In this document: positions 16,601 to 25,600 of the stretch, piece by piece
Position numbering within the stretch: position 1 is the stretch's first letter
How the letters are laid out: each line of letters starts with the position of its first letter
Origin: Chryseobacterium sp.
Lineage (GTDB): Bacteria; Bacteroidota; Bacteroidia; Flavobacteriales; Weeksellaceae
NCBI GenBank assembly: GCA_027492795.1
Contig: JAPUEB010000017.1
Location: 30,905-94,904 of the forward strand
Direction: 5' to 3'
Length of the DNA stretch: 64,000 bases
Made by a program: the position numbers and the translations under genes
Notes under the pieces: generated by a model
The model's database searches: none
What the model was told of the DNA's origin: nothing
Seen by the model: only the letters and a program-made list of their open reading frames with translations

Positions 16601-17602
16601 ATGAAAGCATTTACTTTAAAAAAATACAGCAAAACCGAGAAACTCGAATTGGCAGAAGTTCCAGAACCAAATATTAAAGATGATGAAGTTTTGGTAGAAA
16701 TTCACGCTGCAAGTATCAATCAATTAGATGTGAAATTGATGAAAGGGGAATTTAAAATGATTTTGCCTTACAAACTCCCTCAAATTTTGGGACATGATGT
16801 TGCAGGAATTGTAACTAAAGTTGGGACTAAAGTTAGCCGTTTCAAAATAGGCGACGAAATTTACGCTCGTGCTTCAGATTTTCACATTGGAACTTTTGCA
16901 GAGAAAATTGCCATTAACGAAAATGATATTGCACTAAAACCCCAAAACATTTCTATGGAAGAAGCAGCATCTCTTCCATTGGTAGCATTGACGGTTTGGC
17001 AAGCGTTTGTGGATATTGCAAAACTTCAGAAAGGGCAAAAAGTTTTTATTCAGGCAGGTTCTGGAGGTGTTGGAACTATTGCAATTCAGTTGGCAAAATA
17101 TTTGGGAGCAACTGTCGCTACCACTACAAGTGCTCAAAATTTTGAATTGGTAAAAAATTTAGGTGCAGATATCGTCATAGATTACAAAACACAAGATTTT
17201 GAAACCATTTTGAAAGATTACGATTTGGTATTGAACAGTCAAGATGAAAAAACACTATTAAAATCTTTAAAAATATTAAGAAAAGGCGGTCAAGTTATTT
17301 CTATTTCAGGACCTCCGGATTCTACTTTTGCAAAAGAATTTAAACTAAACTGGTTGATGAAAACAGTTATTTCATTAATAAGTAGAAAAGTCATCAATCA
17401 AGCGAAAAAACTGGGAATTAACTACTCTTTTTTATTTATGAAAGCGAATGGAAAGCAATTAACCGAGATTTCTAAACTGGTTGAAGAAAACAAAATAAGA
17501 CCTGTGATTGACAAGGTTTTTGATTTTCATCAAACAAATGAAGCCATGTCTTTTGTGGAAAGTGGTCGCGCTAAAGGTAAAATTGTCATCAAAATGAAAT
17601 AA
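16601..17602 (+). CDS. NADP-dependent zinc-free quinone oxidoreductase (MDR family)
   Basis: 333 aa from the ATG at 16601 (MKAFTLKKYS). Medium-chain dehydrogenase/reductase with the GroES-like N-terminus (GHDVAGIVTKVG) and a Rossmann domain with the AGSGGVGTIAIQLAKYLG nucleotide-binding loop. It lacks the zinc ligands of true alcohol dehydrogenases, so it is of the quinone oxidoreductase/enoyl reductase type, acting on quinones or electrophilic enones. Divergent HxlR regulator and shared operators suggest induction by such compounds. Confidence 0.92.
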   Translation: MKAFTLKKYSKTEKLELAEVPEPNIKDDEVLVEIHAASINQLDVKLMKGEFKMILPYKLPQILGHDVAGIVTKVGTKVSRFKIGDEIYARASDFHIGTFAEKIAINENDIALKPQNISMEEAASLPLVALTVWQAFVDIAKLQKGQKVFIQAGSGGVGTIAIQLAKYLGATVATTTSAQNFELVKNLGADIVIDYKTQDFETILKDYDLVLNSQDEKTLLKSLKILRKGGQVISISGPPDSTFAKEFKLNWLMKTVISLISRKVINQAKKLGINYSFLFMKANGKQLTEISKLVEENKIRPVIDKVFDFHQTNEAMSFVESGRAKGKIVIKMK

Positions 17603-17642
17603 AATTCAAATCCTAAGTTATAATTTAGACCATAATTTTATT

Positions 17643-17660
17643 GTGTAACCAATGTTACAC
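17643..17660. promoter_or_regulatory. palindromic operator GTGTAAC-N4-GTTACAC upstream of the fasciclin gene
   Basis: Perfect 18-bp palindrome; core identical to that at 11542-11557. It lies about 52 bp upstream of the TGA-N6-TCA site, so two regulators may act here. Confidence 0.6.
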
Positions 17661-17694
17661 CAACTGATAAAACTCACACAATCAGAAGCGTAAA

Positions 17695-17712
17695 ATATGA
17701 TTTGAGTCATAT
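17695..17712. promoter_or_regulatory. Crp/Fnr-type operator upstream of the fasciclin gene
   Basis: Perfect palindrome ATATGA-N6-TCATAT. The centre is 29.5 bp before TAACTTTA (17733-17740), a near-consensus -7 element; the spacing equals that at 8851-8870. Confidence 0.7.
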
Positions 17713-17780
17713 CCACATCTGTATTTTCATCCTAACTTTATATCAAATTAAAGTGGGAACTTCAAAAAAATAATAGTTAT

Positions 17781-18344
17781 ATGAAAAAATCAGTTTTTAT
17801 TCTTGCATTGGCTTCACTTGCCTTATTTTCCTGCAAAAAAAATGAAACCGTTACCACAACAGAAGGTGCTTCTACAACTGCCACAACCGAAAATAGCGGT
17901 GGCGGACAAGAAGCAGTAGTGGACGAAGAATCTGCACCAACCATTGTAAAATTGGCAGCCGGAAACAAAGATTTGTCAACTTTGGTAACCGCAGTTCAAG
18001 CAGCAGGACTTACCACTTCATTGAGTAACGCAGGTCCTTTCACGGTTTTTGCACCTGTAAATGCTGCGTTCGACAAACTTCCGAAAGGAACCGTAGAAGA
18101 TTTGCTAAAACCTGAAAATAACGGAAAATTAACCGACATTTTAGGACACCACACTTACGTTGGCGTTATCAAAACCGAGCAAATGACCGACGGACAAAAT
18201 CTTGGAATGGTGGACGGAAAATCCATCACAATCAAAATGGTCAACGGAAAACCAACCGTAAACGGAACCGTAAACATCGTAGCATCTGTTCCCGCTTCTA
18301 ATGGAATGGTTCACGTTGTTGACGGCGTTATTTTACCGCAATAA
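17781..18344 (+). CDS. fasciclin (FAS1)-domain lipoprotein
   Basis: 187 aa. Lipoprotein signal MKKSVFILALASLALFSC (Cys18), a Thr/Glu-rich linker, and one FAS1 domain over residues ~50-186 with the family blocks GPFTVFAPVNAAFDKLP (H1) and NGMVHVVDGVILPQ (H2). FAS1 domains mediate adhesion or protein-protein contacts. The promoter carries both palindromes also seen at the nos locus, so it is probably expressed with N2O respiration; its role there is unknown. Confidence 0.92.
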   Translation: MKKSVFILALASLALFSCKKNETVTTTEGASTTATTENSGGGQEAVVDEESAPTIVKLAAGNKDLSTLVTAVQAAGLTTSLSNAGPFTVFAPVNAAFDKLPKGTVEDLLKPENNGKLTDILGHHTYVGVIKTEQMTDGQNLGMVDGKSITIKMVNGKPTVNGTVNIVASVPASNGMVHVVDGVILPQ

Positions 18345-18376
18345 AAGATAATAGTTTAAATTAAATTTAATGTTTG

Positions 18377-18410
18377 AAAATGCTTTTCGAGAAATTGGAA
18401 GGCATTTTTT
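18377..18410 (+). terminator. terminator after the fasciclin gene
   Basis: AAAATGC-TTTTC and GAA-GGCATTTT arms followed by six T, 33 bp after the stop. Confidence 0.65.
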
Positions 18411-18420
18411 GATTGGTTTA

Positions 18421-18566
18421 CTTCACAAAGTCCTCAAAGTTTTTTACACAAAAGTCACAAAGATTTTTCAAGATAAAGCCTCAAAAAAAAGCAAAGCGTC
18501 TTTGTGAAAAAAACCAAAAAATCTTTAGTGAACTTTGTGCATTCTCTGTGCTCTTTGTGTTCCAAA
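18421..18566. repeat. palindromic repeat rich in CACAAAG / CTTTGTG
   Basis: The left arm contains TTCACAAAGTCCTCAAAG and CACAAAAGTCACAAAG; the right arm contains CTTTGTGCATTCTCTGTG and CTCTTTGTG. A related element with arms of CCACAAAAG / CTTTTGTGG lies at 29843-29984. It fills the gap between two convergent genes. Confidence 0.6.
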
Positions 18567-18569
18567 AAA

Positions 18570-19784
18570 TCAAATTTCCTTTTTTCGCAAACTAAAAAAC
18601 ATCATCAACAATCCCAACAACATCATGATTGAAACCAACAAAAGAATCTGCGGAGAATACGGAACCGAAATATATTTTATTGAAAAAATTCCCATAATTC
18701 CAAGTACCAGTTCATTCAGAAAAATGCCTGTAATTAATATTTTTAATCCGTTCAGAACAGGTTTTGTCATTTTAAAAACATTGGTTGCCAATAATTGATT
18801 GACGAGAAATACCGAAACGCACATCAACAAAATAAGGTGCAAATAAGCAATCACAATATTTCTAAAACCAAACGCAAACTGACTGACCGCCGGAATATTA
18901 GAACCCAACTGCAACGCAATTTTTGCAAAAAAAGCCAAACCAACATACAATAAAACAAAACGTTGCAAAGGCGAAAAATTTAGAATTAAATACTTCCAGT
19001 TTCGTTTTACCAACAAATAAAGTTTTACAGCACCAAACGTTTGCGCCAAAGTTGCAATCACAATCAGCACGAAAAACCACATCGGAAGTTTCATCCAGAG
19101 CAACGAAAGTCCAACACCGGTGAGACAACCAAAAAACATTAGCCAAAAAATACTTTGATTTTCATTTTCTGAAATTTCAGCATTAATATTTTTTAATGAA
19201 TTGATTAACAAACCAATACAACTGAACATAAAAAATCCATTGTACTGAAAATGAAGGTAATAATACGTTGCTCCCAAATACAATTCCTGCGTCATATTTC
19301 CCGACATCATCATATAACTCAACCCAAAAACACCGACAGAAGATACAACCGCAAAGAAAAATCCGGCTAAAAACCAAGATTTTGAAAGGTCTTTTACATT
19401 TTTTAAATCCTTAATCAAGAAAAAGAAAAACACAAAAGTCACGAGCAACGCAACAGTTGAGGCCGCAATCGAAAGCCAAAAATAACCATTATACAAAAAC
19501 GCCGGAATCATCACATACGAAGCAATCGCATTGGTTATCAAAAGAATATCATATTTTTTCAACTGATTCCCGTGAACAAATTTGCTTAAATATTGGATGA
19601 TTAAAACGTAAATAATCTGCGTAATCCAACCGTAAAATGCAAAATGCGAATGTGCCTCCTGCGTAAATTTCTGGTCGATAATTGGAAGTGAATACGCAAT
19701 TTTATAACGCATCAGAACGCCCAAAACTGCTACAACAAAAAAATTGAAAATGGAAAATTTTAACCAAAAAGCGAGATTTTTCAT
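18570..19784 (-). CDS. 12-helix membrane protein, possible distant haem-copper/NO-reductase-like protein
   Basis: 404 aa with about 12 predicted transmembrane helices, spaced as in subunit I of haem-copper oxidases and NorB. Conserved-looking His lie inside helices: EAHSHFAFYGW (helix 2), YYYLHFQYNGFF (helix 6) and IAYLHLILL (helix 10). Helix 2, 6 and 10 are where haem ligands lie in that superfamily, but the His-His pair of helix 7 is not visible, so this cannot be called an oxidase. The promoter has a Crp/Fnr-type site at the same spacing as the nos cytochrome promoter. The start lies only 4 bp after the -7 element, so the mRNA may be leaderless. Confidence 0.75.
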   Translation of the reverse strand: MKNLAFWLKFSIFNFFVVAVLGVLMRYKIAYSLPIIDQKFTQEAHSHFAFYGWITQIIYVLIIQYLSKFVHGNQLKKYDILLITNAIASYVMIPAFLYNGYFWLSIAASTVALLVTFVFFFFLIKDLKNVKDLSKSWFLAGFFFAVVSSVGVFGLSYMMMSGNMTQELYLGATYYYLHFQYNGFFMFSCIGLLINSLKNINAEISENENQSIFWLMFFGCLTGVGLSLLWMKLPMWFFVLIVIATLAQTFGAVKLYLLVKRNWKYLILNFSPLQRFVLLYVGLAFFAKIALQLGSNIPAVSQFAFGFRNIVIAYLHLILLMCVSVFLVNQLLATNVFKMTKPVLNGLKILITGIFLNELVLGIMGIFSIKYISVPYSPQILLLVSIMMLLGLLMMFFSLRKKEI

Positions 19785-19788
19785 ATTA

Positions 19789-19796
19789 CAAAATTA
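19789..19796 (-). promoter_or_regulatory. -7 element of the 12-helix membrane protein gene
   Basis: Minus strand TAATTTTG (TAnnTTTG), 29.5 bp from the centre of the operator at 19819-19832 and almost touching the start codon. Confidence 0.55.
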
Positions 19797-19818
19797 GTAT
19801 GTAAAAACCGAAAAATTT

Positions 19819-19832
19819 ATGACCACAGTCAT
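19819..19832. promoter_or_regulatory. Crp/Fnr-type operator between the regulator and the membrane protein gene
   Basis: ATGA-N6-TCAT palindrome, third member of the set at 8851 and 17695. It lies just beyond the stop codon of the Crp/Fnr gene and upstream of the membrane protein gene. Confidence 0.6.
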
Positions 19833-19838
19833 CGTCTT

Positions 19839-20441
19839 TTAAATATGAATTTTCCCGTTGATGATTTCGAGTTTGCCTTCTTTCTCCATCTTTTTCACGG
19901 TTCGGATGATGGTTTCGATGCGCAGTCCGGTCATATTTGACAGTTCTTTTCTGGTTAAATTAATCACCACTTTTTCCGAATCTTTCCCGTGTTCACGCTT
20001 ATAATCGCGCAACTGATGAATCACGCGGTCTTCCGGATTTAGGAAAACAATATTTTTCAGCGAAAGGCTTTTCCTGATGGATTTTTCGGCAACAGATTTT
20101 GTAAACTCAAACATTTGCTCTGGATACTTCATCATATAATCCACAAAATTATCTCTACGAAATTTTATGATGACGGCTTTATCGCTTGCAACTTCCACAT
20201 TTCCGGGGAAAGGTTTTCCAAGCAAAACAGCGGGTTCTCCAAAAAAATTTCCAGGTTTTACCTTGTGCTGCAAAAATTCCTTCCCTTCTTCAGTAAAATT
20301 AAAAACAGAAAGTTCCCCTTCGTACAAAAAATAAAAATATTGTGAATGGTCGCCTTCATTCACAATAATTTCGCCTTTGTTGTAGGTTTTTCTGTCGGGT
20401 TTTACTTCGTCTAATAACGTTTCATTAATCAGGAAAGGCAT
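19839..20441 (-). CDS. Crp/Fnr-family transcriptional regulator
   Basis: 200 aa: cyclic-nucleotide-binding-like beta-barrel (residues ~15-115, with GEPAVLLGKPFPGNVEVAS), dimer helix and winged helix (~150-200). The recognition helix GLRIETIIRTVKKM keeps the Glu and Arg that in Fnr/Crp read the G:C pairs of TGA half-sites. There is no cysteine in the protein, so it cannot hold an Fnr-type Fe-S cluster; haem, NO or another signal is possible. It lies directly upstream of the membrane protein gene, whose promoter has a matching site. It is the best candidate regulator of the nos region. Confidence 0.93.
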   Translation of the reverse strand: MPFLINETLLDEVKPDRKTYNKGEIIVNEGDHSQYFYFLYEGELSVFNFTEEGKEFLQHKVKPGNFFGEPAVLLGKPFPGNVEVASDKAVIIKFRRDNFVDYMMKYPEQMFEFTKSVAEKSIRKSLSLKNIVFLNPEDRVIHQLRDYKREHGKDSEKVVINLTRKELSNMTGLRIETIIRTVKKMEKEGKLEIINGKIHI

Positions 20442-20457
20442 TCAAAATGATTTTCAT

Positions 20458-20465
20458 CAAATATA
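20458..20465 (-). promoter_or_regulatory. -7 element of the Crp/Fnr regulator gene
   Basis: Minus strand TATATTTG, 17 bp before the start codon. No TGA-N6-TCA site was seen here, so there is no sign of autoregulation. Confidence 0.45.
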
Positions 20466-20536
20466 GTAAAGATTTTTTTAGCGAAAATTTAACATTAAAT
20501 CCGGTTATTAACCATTATAAAACCGCATAAATTCTA

Positions 20537-20544
20537 TATTTTTG
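20537..20544 (+). promoter_or_regulatory. -7 element of ppk1
   Basis: TATTTTTG matches TAnnTTTG, 17 bp before the ppk1 ATG. Confidence 0.4.
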
Positions 20545-20560
20545 AAAAAATACTTTTTTT

Positions 20561-22627
20561 ATGTCCCATCAATTTAATCCCAGAGATGTTACTTGGCTTG
20601 CGTTCAACGAGCGTGTGATGCAGGAAGCAATGGACGAAACTGTTCCATTACCTTTGAGAATCAGATTTTTAGGAATTTTTTCCAATAATTTGGACGAATT
20701 TTTTCGTGTTCGTGTTGCCGGTTTGAAGCGTGCGATGGATTTTAAGGATAAATTCATAACCGAATCTTTTTATCAGCCGCCATCCAAAATTCTACAAAGA
20801 ATTAATGAAATCGTCATCAAGCAACAGCAGGATTTCGATAAAACTTGGAAGAAAATTCAGGTGGAAATGGCGGAACAGAAAGTATTCATCAAAACCGCTA
20901 AAAACCTCACACCCGAACAGAAAGTTTTCGTAAAAAAATATTTTGATGAAGTGGTGGAGTCGCACGTTGTTCCTATTATTCTTCAGGAAAATAAACCGAT
21001 GCCTTATTTGAGGGACAAAAGTTTGTACCTCGGTGTAGCAATGAGGAAAAAGGAATGGCAATACGAAAGTAATTTTGCGATTATCGAAATGCCGTCGCGT
21101 TTTATCGGAAGATTTTTGCTAATTCCTTCGGAAAATGGCGAAAAAAATGTGATGCTTTTGGAAGATGTTGTCACATTTATGTTGCCCGAAATATTCAATT
21201 TTTTTGGATTTGATGATTTCGAGGCGCACTCTTTTAAAGTGACGAAAGATGCAGAATTTGATTTGGACAATGACATCAAAACCACACTCGCCGATAAGAT
21301 AGAAAAAGGCATCAAAAGCCGACGCAAAGGGAAACCAACCCGTTTTGTCTTTGATAAAAATATGGATAAGGCTTTGCTGGAATTCCTCATCAGAAAACTG
21401 AATTTATCCAAAAAAGACAGCATCATTCCCGGAGGAAAAATCCACAATTTCCGACATTTTATGGATTTTCCGGATGTTTTCGCGGCGTATCACCGTCCCG
21501 AAGAACGCACCACTTTTCTGCACCCAAAATTTCCGAATGACCACCGCGTTACAGAAACCATTTTGAAGGAAGATGTGATGCTCACTTTTCCCTATCACGA
21601 TTATCGTCCTGTTATAGACCTTTTGCGAGAATCAGCAATGGATCCGAACGTGAAATCCATACAAATTACTGCGTATCGTTTGGCAAGTAACTCCAAGATT
21701 ATCAATGCATTAATCGGTGCTGCGAGAAACGGAAAAGAAGTAACGGTAATGCTCGAACTTCGCGCAAGATTCGATGAAGAAAGCAATTTGATTTGGAAGG
21801 AAATTCTGGAACAGGAAGGCATCAAAGTTTTAACCGGAATTCCGAACAAAAAAGTTCACGCCAAACTGTGCGTCATTAAGAAAAGAATTCACAATAAAAC
21901 CATTCAGTACGGATTTGTAAGCACCGGAAATTTTAACGAAAAAACCGCGAAAATCTACGGCGACCATCTTCTATTGACTTCGGACAGAGCGATAATGGCG
22001 GATATCAATAAAATTTTTAATGTTTTACGAAAACCAAAAGACGACATTATTCCAGTTTTGAAAACTTGCAAAAAACTGTTGGTTTGTCCGCAGTTTATGC
22101 GCGAAAAAATCGTTCAACACATCGATAAAGAAATTGAGGAAGCCAAAGCCGGAAGAAAAGCCGAAATGATCATCAAAGCCAACTCTTTGAGCGACCGCGA
22201 ACTCATCAAAAAACTTTACGAAGCAGCAAAAGCAGGTGTAACTGTGAAAATGATTGTCCGAGGAATTTACTGCGCCGTCAATCAGAAGGAATTTAAGCAA
22301 AAAATTCAGGCAATTTCTATTGTTGACGAGTATTTGGAACACGCGAGAGTAATGTATTTCCACAACAAAGGTTCAGAAGATTTATACATTTCGTCTGCCG
22401 ATTGGATGACGCGAAACTTGGATTACAGAATAGAGGCAGCCGCAAAAATCACCGATAAAAACTTAAAAAAAGAACTAAAAGACATCCTCGAAATTCAGTT
22501 GAAAGACAATGTGAAAGCCCGAATTTTAGACAAAAATCTTCGCAACGAATATGTGAAAGAAGGCAAAAAAGGAGAAGAATTCCGCTCACAGATTGAGACT
22601 TGGAAATATTTGAAAGGAAAAATGTAA
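20561..22627 (+). CDS. ppk1: polyphosphate kinase PPK1
   Basis: 688 aa, full length. Makes polyphosphate from ATP, reversibly. All four domains are present: the N-terminal FNPRDVTWLAFNERVMQEA, the head domain, and the two phospholipase-D-like catalytic domains. The autophosphorylated His is His433 in KKVHAKLCVI, and the second conserved His is His601 in MYFHNKGSEDLYISSADW. The remaining motif VSTGNFNEKTAKIYGDH is intact. It heads a plus-strand run that ends with ppx at 30277. Confidence 0.97.
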   Translation: MSHQFNPRDVTWLAFNERVMQEAMDETVPLPLRIRFLGIFSNNLDEFFRVRVAGLKRAMDFKDKFITESFYQPPSKILQRINEIVIKQQQDFDKTWKKIQVEMAEQKVFIKTAKNLTPEQKVFVKKYFDEVVESHVVPIILQENKPMPYLRDKSLYLGVAMRKKEWQYESNFAIIEMPSRFIGRFLLIPSENGEKNVMLLEDVVTFMLPEIFNFFGFDDFEAHSFKVTKDAEFDLDNDIKTTLADKIEKGIKSRRKGKPTRFVFDKNMDKALLEFLIRKLNLSKKDSIIPGGKIHNFRHFMDFPDVFAAYHRPEERTTFLHPKFPNDHRVTETILKEDVMLTFPYHDYRPVIDLLRESAMDPNVKSIQITAYRLASNSKIINALIGAARNGKEVTVMLELRARFDEESNLIWKEILEQEGIKVLTGIPNKKVHAKLCVIKKRIHNKTIQYGFVSTGNFNEKTAKIYGDHLLLTSDRAIMADINKIFNVLRKPKDDIIPVLKTCKKLLVCPQFMREKIVQHIDKEIEEAKAGRKAEMIIKANSLSDRELIKKLYEAAKAGVTVKMIVRGIYCAVNQKEFKQKIQAISIVDEYLEHARVMYFHNKGSEDLYISSADWMTRNLDYRIEAAAKITDKNLKKELKDILEIQLKDNVKARILDKNLRNEYVKEGKKGEEFRSQIETWKYLKGKM

Positions 22628-22683
22628 AATAGTTTTTTGCGGTTGCTTTTTTTATTAAATTAGCAAAACCAGCAACTCTGTTT

Positions 22684-25600
22684 ATGAAAAAAATTTACAT
22701 CTCAGCTTTCCTTCTTAGCGCTCTGTTTATCAGCGCACAAAAGTACAAATCTACCAACGATTCCATCTACCAAAAAGCGGTAGAATTTCTCAACAAAGAC
22801 GAATTTGATAAAGGAATTGGACTTCTGAACACCATCAGCAAATACAGTCCTGAAGCCCATGAAGCCAATTTTGAAAGAATTCGGGCTTTGTACGGCAAGA
22901 AGAAACACAGTGAAGTTATAGGTGAACTAAAAAAAATAGACCTTCAAACGCTTGATAGAGAGCAGTTAATCAATTACTACTATCTTCTCGGAAACGCTTA
23001 CGATGATTCCGGAAACGGCGAAAAATCTATTGAAACCTATAATGAAGGGCTAAAATCTTTTCCCAACGCTTATCTGCTCTACTACAACCGAGGAGTTACC
23101 CTCGTGAAACAGAAAAAGAACAAGGAAGCTTTGGAAGATTTTCAAAAATCCATTCAAATTTACCCTAACTATCCTAAATCACACTATTTTGCAGGACTCA
23201 TCGCATTGGAAAACGGAAATCTTGCAGAGGGAACTTTAGCGGTAGCCACGTCAATTCTTTTTGACGGAAGAGGAGTAATTACTACAGAAGCCATCAAGTC
23301 TCTTAACGAGATTGTATCACAAAAATACAACGAGCCGGAAGACAGTTTCGCAATAGAAGGCTCCGATGCGTTCAGCAGTATAGAGACAGTTCTTCGGAAG
23401 CAATATGCGCTTAACAAAGATTACAAACTAAATTCGCAAATGGATTTTCCTGTAGTAAGGCAACTTCAGGCAATTATCTCTGAAGTGCCAAAAATAAAGG
23501 AAAGAAAAGGATTTTTCGCAAAACAATATCTTGATTTCTACACCCAACTTTGGAACAATAACCAGTTTGAAAACTTTTCCTACGCTCTGTTTAATAATTT
23601 TGATAACAAAGACATTAAAAATCTGGTTTCAAAAAAGAGCAAAGATGTAAAATCCTTTAGCGAATGGCTAGTTCCTACAGCATTCAAAACCATTATTACT
23701 ACAGAAAAAAATGGTGAGCGCGTATATGTAGTAAGCGAAGGCGAATACATTGGCTATGGTAAAAATGTAAACGACAAAAAAAACGGACCTTGGCTCTACA
23801 ACTACAGCTTCGGCGACAAAGCAGTGGATGTAAATTTCGTGAACGGACAAAAAACCTCATCCACTTTTTATCATAAAAACGGAAAAATTGCCAATAAATT
23901 AACCTACAAAAACGATGTTCTGAACGGAACAGTAGAATATTTTTACGATAACGGAAATCCGGAAATAAAGAAAGTATTCATTAATGATAAACAAGTAGAT
24001 AAGCAGGAAACCTATTATTATTTGGGAGGAACAAAATGTACAACCGGAGTAAAAGACGATAAAAAAGAAGGCTATGAAACCTGTTTTTACAGCAATGGAA
24101 ACAAAAAATCTTCCTACAACTACCAAAGCGGAAATGCAGAAGGAAACGGACAGGAGTTTTATCCGGATGGAGCGGTAAAAAGCACAGCCATCTTCGTAAA
24201 AAACTATTACAACGGCGAAAGAAAAACCTTTTTCCCAGATAAAAAACCTGAAAATATTGAAACCTACACCAATGGAAAGGCAAGCGGAGAACACAAATCG
24301 TTCTCGGCAAACGGAGATGTAGCTTCCGTAGTTACATTGGATAAAAATAAAGATGTTTCGTACATCGTAAAGTATATCGGGAAATATAAATCTGAAGAAC
24401 GCTTCTTTGAAAACGGCAGACAAACAAAACAGATAGATTATCTCATGAATAAACCTTTCCTTGAATATCTGTTTGAAGGAAAAGCCGGTGAAGAATACAT
24501 TTCTTTCTACAAAACTTACGACGAAAACGGAAAATCTTCGCCCGAAATAAAAATTGAAAAAAACAAGCCTTTCGAAATAAAAACACCTTACGGAAACACC
24601 CATTTTTCCGGTATGTACAACAAAAACGGAAAAAAACAGGGCGAATGGAAAATCTATAATATGGTAAGTGGAATTTATGAAAACCACACCTATTATGAAG
24701 ACGGAAAACAGGTAAATAAGTACGAAGAATTTTTTGCAAACGGAAACCCAAAACTGTTAATCACCATTGCTAATGAAAAGAAAAACGGACCATACATTAC
24801 CTATTACGAAAACGGTAAAAAAAGTTCGGAATACACCTTTGTAAATGACGTAGAAAACGGCGAAATAAAACTATATTACAACAATGGAAAACTAAAAAGT
24901 GCCTATTTTCTGAACGATGGAGATATCGAAGGTACCATAGAAAATTATGATTTGGACGGAAAACTCTCCAAAAAATCAATCTTCGTGAACGGAGAATCTG
25001 TAAAAGATGACTTTTATTATAACGACAAACTAGTAAACTCCATTGATTACAACAAACAGGGAAAAGCGAAATATGCTTCAAAAACCGACAACGAATTTAC
25101 CGAAGGAACCATAAAAAACGGCAGTTTTGAAGGCTCTTACACATTAGTTTCAAAGAAAAACGAAAAAATTTTTGAAACGAGTGTTACCGGTGGCAAAAAA
25201 TACGGCGAAGGCATCAACTACAACCCGAACGGAAGCAAATATATCGTTACGAGCTACCTGAACAACGAAACTTACGGAGATTATACTTCTTATGATTTGT
25301 ATGGCAGAATCTACTCAAAATCAAAATATTATCACGATTTAGAGTACGGTCCTTTTGAAAAATACCTTCCAAGCGGAAAAAAATATATAGAATCACAATA
25401 TTTTGAAGATAAAAGACACGGACAGGAAAAAATAATTGGCAGCAATGGCGAAATACTGGTAACGCTAAATTATGACAATGGAAATTTGGTTTCTTATCAG
25501 CAACAGGGTGAAGCTGCACCTACATTGGTGAAAAATGGAAACGCCTCCATAAAGGCAAATTATAAAAACGGAAAACTTGGGATAGAATACAATATTGTAG

